From Arthrobacter zhangbolii (GTDB taxonomy: Bacteria > Actinomycetota > Actinomycetes > Actinomycetales > Micrococcaceae), in assembly GCF_022869865.1 (NCBI RefSeq), contig NZ_CP094984.1, positions 2,976,001 to 3,040,000 on the forward strand: DNA of 64,000 nucleotides. The letters are read 5' to 3'. Each line of letters begins with the position of its first letter. Position 1 is the first letter of the stretch. The position numbers were made by a program, and so were the translations under genes. Under the pieces are notes generated by a model, which saw only the letters and a list, made by a program, of their open reading frames with translations, ran no database searches and had not been told where the DNA came from. Shown piece after piece: positions 53,838-61,054 of the stretch.

Positions 53838-54659
53838 CTAGGTCAGGATGAAATTGAAGGTCCCTGCCGCCACGGCGGCCGCGACAGCTCCCGCTGACAC
53901 GGCCAGGCCGGCACCGAAAACCGCCGCATCCACCCCGCTGAATGTGGAAGACCTTGCCCAGGTCCGTTCCGCTGCCCCGAATCCGCGGGCCTCCATGGCC
54001 ACGGCCAGGCGAGTGGCACGGCGGATGGCCTGGACCAGCAGGGCCACCGACTGTCCGCCGAAACCCTTAAGCCGGGCGGCGGCACCGGTATCCGGTCCGG
54101 CCCCGCGGGCATGCCGGGCGAGTCCGAGCGTGCGCCACTCCTCCACCAGCAATCCCACCAGCCGCATCGCTGCCAGGGCTCCCAGGACAAAGCGGTGCGG
54201 CAGCTTCAGCTTTTGCGCCAGCGCATCCGCCAGGTCCGTGGGATCCGTGGTGGTCAGCAGGTAGATACCGGGCAGGGCAATGGCCAGGCCGCGCAGTCCG
54301 ATCGCTATTCCGGCGGCCACGGACCCGGAAGTGAAGACCAGCGGGCCGGTCTCCAACAGCACCGTGCCGGTCTTTTCCGCCAGCAGGGCCGTACCCCACG
54401 CGCCGATGAGCGCGGCCACCAGCAGGGGCCAGGTCCTCCGGATCAGGGTGGCGATCCGGATGTGCAGCAGCGGCAGCAGGGCAAGCTCGGCCGCCAGGAC
54501 CACGGTGGAACTTACCCAGTCCACGGTGACGAGGACAGCCAGGGTTAGCAGCAACGCGGAGGCCAGTTTGGACAGCGGATTCGCGCGTTTCAGCAAGCTG
54601 CCGCCCGGCCGTGCGGGTGCCGCGGCGGTGCCGTCCGGCCGTACCTGCACCCCGCTCAC
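53838..54659 (-). CDS. ykoC: ECF transporter transmembrane subunit T (YkoC-like)
   Basis: 273-residue membrane subunit. Several helices (LASALLLTLAVLVTVDWV, VVLAAELALLPLLHI, LLVAALIGAWGTALL and others) are followed by the cytoplasmic coupling region with the two Ala-Arg-Gly motifs of EcfT proteins (ARHARGAGPD and EARGFGAAE). Last gene of the riboswitch-controlled operon; it overlaps ykoD by 4 nt. Together they import a thiamine precursor. Confidence 0.92.
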   Translation of the reverse strand: MSGVQVRPDGTAAAPARPGGSLLKRANPLSKLASALLLTLAVLVTVDWVSSTVVLAAELALLPLLHIRIATLIRRTWPLLVAALIGAWGTALLAEKTGTVLLETGPLVFTSGSVAAGIAIGLRGLAIALPGIYLLTTTDPTDLADALAQKLKLPHRFVLGALAAMRLVGLLVEEWRTLGLARHARGAGPDTGAAARLKGFGGQSVALLVQAIRRATRLAVAMEARGFGAAERTWARSSTFSGVDAAVFGAGLAVSAGAVAAAVAAGTFNFILT

Positions 54660-56272
54660 GGGTTCACCTGCACTGCGGCAGCCGGTGTCGAAGGAAGCTC
54701 GGTCACAGCGCCGTCCGCCACGCGCAGCGTCCGGGACGCGAGTGCCTGGACGAACTCAGCATCATGCGTCACGGAGACCACGCACTGTCCCTGCGCCAGC
54801 TGACCACGCAGCAGCGCCACCAGCTCGGCCCAGGTGCGGGCATCCTGCCCGAACGTCGGTTCATCCAGCAACAGGATCCGCGGCGCGGTGGCGAGCATGG
54901 TGGCCACCGACAGCCGGCGTTTCTCCCCGCCCGAAAGCGTGAAGGGGTTTGCCTGCAGCAGGTGGTCCAGCCGCAGGCGCTGCGCCAGTTCATGCACCCG
55001 GTCCAGCGTTTTCCCGTCGGTTTCCCTGCCTACGCGCCGCGGACCGAACGCCAGTTCATCCAGCACAGTGGCCGTAAGGAACTGGTGCTCCGGTTCCTGG
55101 AATACCGTTCCGATCCGTTCCACCAGTTCCCCTGATTTCCAGCGGAAAGGTTCGCGCCGGGCGGCGCCGGCCAGCTCCGCTGCCGCCTCGAGCGTGCCGG
55201 TATGCGGCCGGAGCAGGCCGCCCAGTGTCAGGGCCAGGGTGGATTTTCCCGCGCCGTTGGGCCCGGTGATCCCTACCGCGGTGCCGGCCGCCAGGCTCAG
55301 ATCCGCCCCGGTGAGCACGGGCGGCCCGGTATTCGTCCGGCTCACCGCCAGCCCGCGCGCTGAAAGCAGCAGGCTTCCGTCACCACGGCCAGGATGCCAG
55401 GAGGCCCCCGAGTCCTCCGGTATCTCCGGCGCGGTCCCGGGCAGCCAGATGCCGGCCGCGGCAAGGGTTTCCCGGTGCCCGGGATCACCCAGCACCTGGC
55501 CGGGCGGGCCGTCCGCCAAAACCCCGCCACCCGCGGCCAGCACCACCACGCGGTCCACCAGCTCGGCCCACACCTGGACCCGGTGTTCCACCACAATGAG
55601 TGTGGCCCCGGTGCGGTCCAGTACCCGGCCTACGGCGTCGCGGATCTCCACAACGCCCGCGGGGTCAAGGTTGGCCGTGGGCTCGTCCAGAAGAAGCAGC
55701 CCCGGTTCCATGGCCATCACCGAGGCCAGGGCAAGGCGCTGCTTCTGTCCGCCGGACAGGGCCGCCGTCGAGCTTTCCAGCGGCACCTCCAAACCGACGT
55801 CGGCCAGCGCCGCACGCACGCGCGGCCAGATCTCCCCGGCGGGCACGGCCAGATTTTCCGCCCCGAAAGCCACCTCATCCCCCACCCGGGACAGCACGGT
55901 CTGGCTGTCCGGGTCCTGCAGGACCAGTCCGGTCCGGCCACGGGAGGCAGGATCGGACGGATGCGCGCCGTCCACCGCGAGCGTGCCGTGCTCCACGCCG
56001 CCGGTATCCGGTCCGAGAACCCCTGCCAGGGCGTGCAGGACAGTGGATTTCCCCGCACCGGAAGCACCAAGCAGCAGCACCCGTTCGCCGGGGGAAATGG
56101 TCAGGTCCAGTCCGGACACCGCGGAGGCACTGCGGCCGCCATGCCGCCAGCCCCAGCCGCGGGCAGTGACAGCGGCCGGCCGGGCCCGGGAACCGGACGG
56201 CGCAGGGGAACCGGACGGCGCAGGGCTGCGAAGGGCAGCCCGGCTCCGTCCGGCTTTTCTGCCAAACAGCAC
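54656..56272 (-). CDS. ykoD: ECF transporter ATPase with two fused ABC domains (YkoD-like)
   Basis: About 538 residues with two complete ABC ATPases. Domain 1 has LLLGASGAGKSTVLHALAG, signature LSGGQKQRLALASVM and LLLDEPTANLDPAG. Domain 2 has GPNGAGKSTLALTLGG, LSGGEKRRLSVATML and LLLDEPTFGQD. This replaces the separate EcfA1/EcfA2 pair. The GTG at 56270-56272 lies 2 nt after the ykoE stop with AAAGG 7 nt upstream. The first 45 residues are Pro/Ser/Arg-rich and repetitive (APSGSPAPSGS). Confidence 0.93.
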   Translation of the reverse strand: MLFGRKAGRSRAALRSPAPSGSPAPSGSRARPAAVTARGWGWRHGGRSASAVSGLDLTISPGERVLLLGASGAGKSTVLHALAGVLGPDTGGVEHGTLAVDGAHPSDPASRGRTGLVLQDPDSQTVLSRVGDEVAFGAENLAVPAGEIWPRVRAALADVGLEVPLESSTAALSGGQKQRLALASVMAMEPGLLLLDEPTANLDPAGVVEIRDAVGRVLDRTGATLIVVEHRVQVWAELVDRVVVLAAGGGVLADGPPGQVLGDPGHRETLAAAGIWLPGTAPEIPEDSGASWHPGRGDGSLLLSARGLAVSRTNTGPPVLTGADLSLAAGTAVGITGPNGAGKSTLALTLGGLLRPHTGTLEAAAELAGAARREPFRWKSGELVERIGTVFQEPEHQFLTATVLDELAFGPRRVGRETDGKTLDRVHELAQRLRLDHLLQANPFTLSGGEKRRLSVATMLATAPRILLLDEPTFGQDARTWAELVALLRGQLAQGQCVVSVTHDAEFVQALASRTLRVADGAVTELPSTPAAAVQVNP

Positions 56273-56274
56273 GG

Positions 56275-56913
56275 CTACGCCTTTCCGGTCTGTCCCGACG
56301 CGAAGGGGGCCAACGCACCCGTCCTGGCCAGCGCCCGCACCGCGAGCCAGGAGAGTCCGCCGGCAATCACCGCACCCGAGACCGCAGTCAGGATGACGTA
56401 GAGCAGCTGCCACTGCGCTGCCCATTCCAGGTTGTAAAGGATGTTTTCACTCAGTCCCAGGAACACACCGGAGCCGAGGCCCGCCAGCAGCGCCACGGGC
56501 AGCGTGAACCGACGGTAAAGGAAGATCAGGAACACGAGTTCGGCACCCAGTCCCTGGATAAAACCGGAGAGCAGCACGGAGAGGCCGAACTGCGTGCCCA
56601 ATACACCGGAGACGGCTGCGGCCAGCATTTCACAGTAAATCGCCGCGCCCGGTTTGCGGATGATCAGCGCGCCAAGCACCCCGGCAATCAGCCAGCCGCC
56701 GGTATAAAGTCCGGCCAGCGGCGGAAACGCCGCCGTCAGTGCGCTGACCCCGGCATAGCCGAGGGACCATGCCCAGAAAATAACGCCTACCGCCACGGCG
56801 AGGACGGAGGCCACAACAATGTCCACCACCCGCCAGCGACGGTTGGACGCGGCAGGGCGTGCCGGGGGGAGCTGGTTGGCGGACGGTGCCGCTGCTGAAT
56901 AACGGTCTTTCAA
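56275..56913 (-). CDS. ykoE: ECF substrate-binding subunit, YkoE type (thiamine precursor)
   Basis: 212-residue membrane protein with about six helices after a 28-residue polar start. VVDIVVASVLAVAVGVIFW, LAGLYTGGWLIAGVLGALI, GLSVLLSGFIQGLGAELVF and the C-terminal pair are typical of YkoE, which in Bacillus belongs to the YkoEDC transporter for hydroxymethylpyrimidine/thiamine. The start is TTG with AGGAGG 7 nt upstream. That Shine-Dalgarno is the 3' arm of a perfect hairpin downstream of a TPP riboswitch, so thiamine-responsive translational control is expected. Confidence 0.92.
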   Translation of the reverse strand: MKDRYSAAAPSANQLPPARPAASNRRWRVVDIVVASVLAVAVGVIFWAWSLGYAGVSALTAAFPPLAGLYTGGWLIAGVLGALIIRKPGAAIYCEMLAAAVSGVLGTQFGLSVLLSGFIQGLGAELVFLIFLYRRFTLPVALLAGLGSGVFLGLSENILYNLEWAAQWQLLYVILTAVSGAVIAGGLSWLAVRALARTGALAPFASGQTGKA

Positions 56914-56920
56914 TGGATAT

Positions 56921-56939
56921 CCTCCTGTGAATCAGGAGG
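56921..56939 (-). promoter_or_regulatory. Shine-Dalgarno-sequestering hairpin of ykoE
   Basis: On the minus strand CCTCCTG-ATTCA-CAGGAGG forms a 7-bp perfect stem. Its 3' arm is the ykoE ribosome-binding site. It lies about 80 nt after the riboswitch aptamer and is the likely expression platform. Confidence 0.7.
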
Positions 56940-57019
56940 GGAGGGACGGCCGGTATACCGGCACAGCTTCCCGCCCGCACCGGCGGCTGCCGGCCCGTTG
57001 CGGGAAGATTCCCTGAGCT

Positions 57020-57133
57020 CTCGACTCCCTTCGCCGGTACTAACCGGATCAGGTTCGAGGGTCTGCGGATGTCCGCACTCTCAGCGCCCGTCACCCAGAT
57101 CCGTTGGACCTGCTGCGGGACGGCGCTCCCCTG
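57020..57133 (-). ncRNA. TPP (THI-box) riboswitch
   Basis: On the minus strand the aptamer reads GGGGAGCGCC, a P3 insertion, the conserved CTGAGA, an inserted TGCGGA/TCCGCA hairpin, ACCCTCGAACCTGATC, and CCGGTTAGTACCGGCG followed by AAGGGAG. These are the core thiamine-pyrophosphate-binding elements in correct order. It controls ykoE-ykoD-ykoC, probably by exposing or hiding the ykoE ribosome-binding site. Confidence 0.95.
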
Positions 57134-57251
57134 TCGTATGTTTGCGGTTCCACTCTACACACGGGCTCCGGATCTACACAGGCATCAGCAGATCCGCGTG
57201 TTCCACCGGTACCGTAGGGTTAGGGAAATCGCCCGAAGCTAGGAGTTACTC

Positions 57252-57515
57252 ATGAACCTGATCCTCAAACTGCTGGGAACCGGCGCCAGCATTCTGTCCG
57301 GAATCGTCGCCGCCAAGGCACTTGATTTCATCTGGACCAAGGCCACGGGCAACGAGCCGCCCAAGGATGCCGAAGGAAGCCTGGAAAACAGCCTGCGTTC
57401 GGCCGTGGCGTTTGCCCTTGTCTCCGGTGCGGTCAGCTCCGTCATCCGGGTGCTCACCAACCGCGGTACACAGCGTGCCATCCAGCGCTACAAGAAGACG
57501 CCGGAAGTCGTCTAA
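57252..57515 (+). CDS. DUF4235 membrane protein
   Basis: 87 residues. ASILSGIVAAKALDFIWTKATGNEPP and SLRSAVAFALVSGAVSSVIRVLTNRGTQ are the two membrane segments of the DUF4235 family. Function unknown; members are small inner-membrane proteins of actinobacteria. AGGAG lies 8 nt before the ATG. It is divergent from the riboswitch operon and convergent with the Mrp operon. Confidence 0.88.
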   Translation: MNLILKLLGTGASILSGIVAAKALDFIWTKATGNEPPKDAEGSLENSLRSAVAFALVSGAVSSVIRVLTNRGTQRAIQRYKKTPEVV

Positions 57516-57550
57516 CCCGGTTTGCCGCCCGGCCGGCGGAACCGCGGCGC

Positions 57551-58105
57551 TCAGCCCTCGGGGTTTTTCCCCGGGCGCTGGGCGTCTGTGGTTAAGTCGC
57601 CCGCAGCTGCGCCGTCGCGGGCCCGCAACAGTTCATCGTCGTCGAGCTCTCCGGTGTACATGTCCGCTTCGGGGGCGGTCCCGTCCGGATCGTCATCCAC
57701 CAGCGGGTCGTCCTCGTCATTTTCAAGAGCCTGCTCCTCCTCCGCCTCTTTCAGCAGCCGCTGGGCGCGTTCGACGACGTCGTCCAGCTCGTCGATCACC
57801 AGCAGTTCCGGGCGCAGGTGCTTGGTCCGGTAGCCTGCCCGGCCCACCATGTGGGCGGATACAGGTGCGGTCAGGAGCATAAAGATCCAGGCGACGGCGA
57901 GGATCGGAAGGAGTTTCCAACTGCGGAATTCCACGGCCATGGCCAGCAGGAACAGCAGCAGGCCCAGCACCTGCGGCTTGGACGCAGCGTGCATCCGGCT
58001 CAGCAGGTCCGGGAAGCGCATCAGGCCGATGGCCGCAGCCAGGGACATCAGGGCACCGCCGAGCATCAGCACGGCGACAATCACGTCATACACGGTCTCT
58101 TCCAT
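57551..58105 (-). CDS. mrpG: Na+/H+ antiporter subunit G
   Basis: 184 residues. The first 100 hold three helices typical of MnhG/MrpG: VIVAVLMLGGALMSLAAAIG, VLGLLLFLLAMAVEF and LPILAVAWIFMLLTAPVSAH, with GLMRFPDLLSRMHAASKP between. The acidic tail of about 75 residues (ENDEDDPLVDDDPDG) is longer than usual for the family. Last gene of the Mrp operon, 3 nt after mrpF. Confidence 0.94.
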   Translation of the reverse strand: MEETVYDVIVAVLMLGGALMSLAAAIGLMRFPDLLSRMHAASKPQVLGLLLFLLAMAVEFRSWKLLPILAVAWIFMLLTAPVSAHMVGRAGYRTKHLRPELLVIDELDDVVERAQRLLKEAEEEQALENDEDDPLVDDDPDGTAPEADMYTGELDDDELLRARDGAAAGDLTTDAQRPGKNPEG

Positions 58106-58108
58106 TGC

Positions 58109-58369
58109 CTACCTCCTGTCCGTGACAAAGCGGGCAACGGTTACGGAGCCGATAAAGCCGACCAGTGAAATGGCCACCAGCAGCGCCAGGTAATCAAGGT
58201 TGCGGTAAACAATCATGTCGGTGGCCAGGGCTGCGCCGACTATGGCCAGCAGCACGTCAGCCGCCAGCACACGGTCCAGGATCGAGGGACCCTTGGCGAT
58301 GCGGTAAATGGCTCCTGCACCGGCCACGGCCAGCATGAGGCACACGGCCACCACTGCTGCGGTCATCAT
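58109..58369 (-). CDS. mrpF: Na+/H+ antiporter subunit F
   Basis: 86-residue protein with three helices: AVVAVCLMLAVAGAGAIYRI, VLLAIVGAALATDMIVYR and LALLVAISLVGFIGSVTVARF. GPSILDRVLAADVL is the MrpF signature. The ATG overlaps the mrpE stop (ATGA), giving the normal family length; longer upstream frames are not conserved. Confidence 0.94.
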   Translation of the reverse strand: MMTAAVVAVCLMLAVAGAGAIYRIAKGPSILDRVLAADVLLAIVGAALATDMIVYRNLDYLALLVAISLVGFIGSVTVARFVTDRR

Positions 58370-58962
58370 GCCTGTCCTCCGATCTTGCGCTGCCGCGCCT
58401 CTGCCGTCTCGGCACGCAGTGCTTCGAGTTCCTTCTTGGTGCCCATTGTGCGGATCAGCCACGCCTCGGCATTGAGCACCTCGGTACGCGCCTTCTCTGC
58501 CTGTTCCGCTGTGGAAACGTCCAGTGCGTGCAGGTACAGCGTGGATGTGGAGCGGTCGACGTCGACAATCAGCGACCCCGGGATCAGCGACAGGGCGTGG
58601 CCGGTGGCGGTGACCAGCAGGTCCGAGCGGCTGCGCAGCTTCACCCCGATCACCCCGTTCCGGATCCGCGGCCCGCGGACCAGCGCAAGCCAGAACACGT
58701 GGAAACTGGCATGCACGAGTTTGTAGAAGAAACGGCCGGCAAAGACCAGCGCGTACAGCGGGTTGAACCGTCCGCTGAGCTCAACCGGCGGCAGGTAGAA
58801 GATGTTCGCCACGATAAAGGCGATCACCGCCCCGAAGATCAGGTTTCCGGCACTGAAGTCCTGCCACAGCGCGCCCCACAGGAACACCAGCCAGATCAGC
58901 AGCGGCAGTTCCTTCAGGAGCGGAACGCGGGCGCGGTTGCGCATGGGCGCTTCCTTCGTCAT
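58366..58962 (-). CDS. mrpE: Na+/H+ antiporter subunit E
   Basis: 198 residues. Helices LLIWLVFLWGALWQDFSAGN and LIFGAVIAFIVANIFYLPP precede the conserved cytoplasmic half with IGVKLRSRSDLLVTATGHALS and GSLIVDVD. The C-terminus has an extra Glu/Lys/Arg helix (KKELEALRAETAEARQRK). Overlaps with mrpD and mrpF are 4 nt each. Confidence 0.94.
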   Translation of the reverse strand: MTKEAPMRNRARVPLLKELPLLIWLVFLWGALWQDFSAGNLIFGAVIAFIVANIFYLPPVELSGRFNPLYALVFAGRFFYKLVHASFHVFWLALVRGPRIRNGVIGVKLRSRSDLLVTATGHALSLIPGSLIVDVDRSTSTLYLHALDVSTAEQAEKARTEVLNAEAWLIRTMGTKKELEALRAETAEARQRKIGGQA

Positions 58963-60569
58963 TCTGCGGCCCCCTCTCCCAGCACTGCTTCGATATAGGG
59001 CGTGCGGTCCAGCAGGTCCCGGGCCGCATTGTCGCTAAGCGAGAACAGCGGTCCGGCGAGGACGGTCAGTGACACTCCAAGCGCCACGAGTCCGACGGTG
59101 GGGTACACCATGGTCCGCGGCAGCAGGTCCACGGAATCCCGGGAGGAGAACCGGCCGCTGGTGATCTCGCTGACGTCTTCCGAGTTCCGCAGCCGTGATC
59201 CGTCCGGGCCGGTGGCCAGCAGGATCGGGTCCGGGTGGACCGCGTCCTCGGGGGTCCGCCAGAATGCCCGGTTCCAGACCCGTGCCATCACCAGCAGCGT
59301 CAGCAGGCTCGTTGCGGCACCGGCAGCCACCAGCAGATAGGCCAGCGGGGTGCCCAGCTCAACGCCGGCCTGCATCAGGCCAAGCTTGCCGAGGAAGCCG
59401 GAGAAAGGCGGGATGCCGGCGAGGTTGATGGCCGGGATGAAGTACAGCACGGCCAGCAGCGGTGAGAGCTTGGCGAGTCCGCCCAGGCGGTCCATGTTGG
59501 CCGTGCCGCCGCGCCGTTCAATCAGGCCGGTGACCAGGAACAGCGAGGTCTGCACGGTGATGTGGTGGACCACGTAGAACACGGCGGACCCGATGCCAAC
59601 AACCGAAGCGACCGCCAGTCCGAACACCATGTAGCCAATGTGGCTGACCAAGGTGAAGGAAAGCATACGTTTGATGTCCGTTTGCGCCAGTGCACCGAGG
59701 ATGCCCACCAGCATGGTCAGGCCTGCCACCACCATCAGCAGCGTGTTGATCCGGTCCCCCGGGAACAGCAGGGTTTCGGTGCGGACCATGGCGTAGACGC
59801 CTACTTTGGTCAGCAGCCCGGCGAACACGGCGGTGACCGGGGCCGGCGCGGTGGGATAGGAGTCCGGTAGCCAGAAGGAGAGAGGGAAGACCGCCGCCTT
59901 GATGCCGAAGGCCACCAGCAGCATCAGGTGGAGCATCATCTGTGTGGCGGGATCCAGATCGCCCAGCTTCAATGCCAGGTCCGCCATGTTCACCGTCCCG
60001 GTGGACGCGTAAATCATGGCAATGGCAATCAGGAAGAGCAGCGAGGAGACAACACTGACCACTACGTAGGTCACGCCGGCCCGGATCCGCGGAGTTGTTC
60101 CGCCCAGGGTCATCAGGACATAACTGGCGGTGAGCAGGATTTCGAATCCGACGTACAGGTTGAACAGGTCACCGGCAAGGAAGGCATTGGAAACGCCGGC
60201 CACCAGAATCAGGTACGTCGGGTGGAAGATCGAGATGGGTCCGTCTTCGTCGCCGTCGGCCATGCCCTGGCCCGCGGCGTAAATCAGGACGGCCAGGCTG
60301 ATCGCGGAGGAGACTACGAGCATCAGTGCCGAGAACTGGTCCACCACCATGGTGATGCCGAACGGTGGCAGCCAGCCGCCGAGGTTTACGGCCACCGCGC
60401 CGGTGTTCCAGACGGAGAGCAGCAGGATCACTTCCAGCACCAGGGTCACTGCCAGGATGCTGACACTGACCACCCGCTGGGAGCGCTGGTGCCGGATCAG
60501 GATGAAGGCCAGGGCTGCGCCGAAGAACGGCAGCACCACGGCCAGGGGGGCAAGGCTTGCTGTGTTCAT
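58959..60569 (-). CDS. mrpD: Na+/H+ antiporter subunit D
   Basis: 536-residue proton-translocating subunit related to NuoN/NuoM of complex I, with about 14 helices. SFWLPDSYPTAPAPVTAVFA carries the loop and helix of the proton channel, and FTLVSHIGYMVFGLAV the second conserved block. A conserved Glu (FEILLTASYVLMTLGG) and Lys/His residues in the helices fit proton transfer. The last 90 residues include a cytoplasmic loop (WRTPEDAVHPDPILLATG). Confidence 0.96.
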   Translation of the reverse strand: MNTASLAPLAVVLPFFGAALAFILIRHQRSQRVVSVSILAVTLVLEVILLLSVWNTGAVAVNLGGWLPPFGITMVVDQFSALMLVVSSAISLAVLIYAAGQGMADGDEDGPISIFHPTYLILVAGVSNAFLAGDLFNLYVGFEILLTASYVLMTLGGTTPRIRAGVTYVVVSVVSSLLFLIAIAMIYASTGTVNMADLALKLGDLDPATQMMLHLMLLVAFGIKAAVFPLSFWLPDSYPTAPAPVTAVFAGLLTKVGVYAMVRTETLLFPGDRINTLLMVVAGLTMLVGILGALAQTDIKRMLSFTLVSHIGYMVFGLAVASVVGIGSAVFYVVHHITVQTSLFLVTGLIERRGGTANMDRLGGLAKLSPLLAVLYFIPAINLAGIPPFSGFLGKLGLMQAGVELGTPLAYLLVAAGAATSLLTLLVMARVWNRAFWRTPEDAVHPDPILLATGPDGSRLRNSEDVSEITSGRFSSRDSVDLLPRTMVYPTVGLVALGVSLTVLAGPLFSLSDNAARDLLDRTPYIEAVLGEGAAE

Positions 60570-61054
60570 CGGTTCACCTCCGGTCCGTTCGTTGTTGTGT
60601 TTCCCCGTTGCGAGCCTGCGGCCTCTTCCGCCTCGTCCGGCGGAGTGAATTCCGTGGTGTCCTCGGGGACGTCCGCGTCATCCTCGGCGTCAAAACTGCT
60701 CTGGCTGGCCACGCGGCGGTCCTCAATATCGTCCTGGACCTCGTCCTGGCGGCCCAGCACCCAGGACCGGTAGATGATGCCAAGCATGAAGGCAGTCACC
60801 GAGAAGGAAATGACAATCGAGGTGAGGATAAAGGCCTGGGGCAGCGGATCATTGTAGGCGTCCGCCGGCAGGTCCTTGTTGAACATGGGGGCCAGCCCTG
60901 CCGGACCACCGGTCGCCAGCAGCAGGATGTTGGTGGCATTGGTCAGCATGGTCAGGCCCAGCACCACGCGGGTAAGGCTGCGTTCCAGCAGCAGGTAGAT
61001 CCCGGCTGCGTAGAGGGCGCCCATGACCAGAAGGAGGGTGAGGTTGACCGTCAC
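60566..61054 (-). CDS. mrpC: Na+/H+ antiporter subunit C
   Basis: 162 residues. It resembles NuoK: LLLVMGALYAAGIYLLLERS, VVLGLTMLTNATNILLLATG and LPQAFILTSIVISFSVTAFM are the three helices, followed by a 55-residue acidic cytoplasmic tail that is longer than in Bacillus MrpC. It overlaps mrpA and mrpD by 4 nt each. Confidence 0.95.
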   Translation of the reverse strand: MTVNLTLLLVMGALYAAGIYLLLERSLTRVVLGLTMLTNATNILLLATGGPAGLAPMFNKDLPADAYNDPLPQAFILTSIVISFSVTAFMLGIIYRSWVLGRQDEVQDDIEDRRVASQSSFDAEDDADVPEDTTEFTPPDEAEEAAGSQRGNTTTNGPEVNR

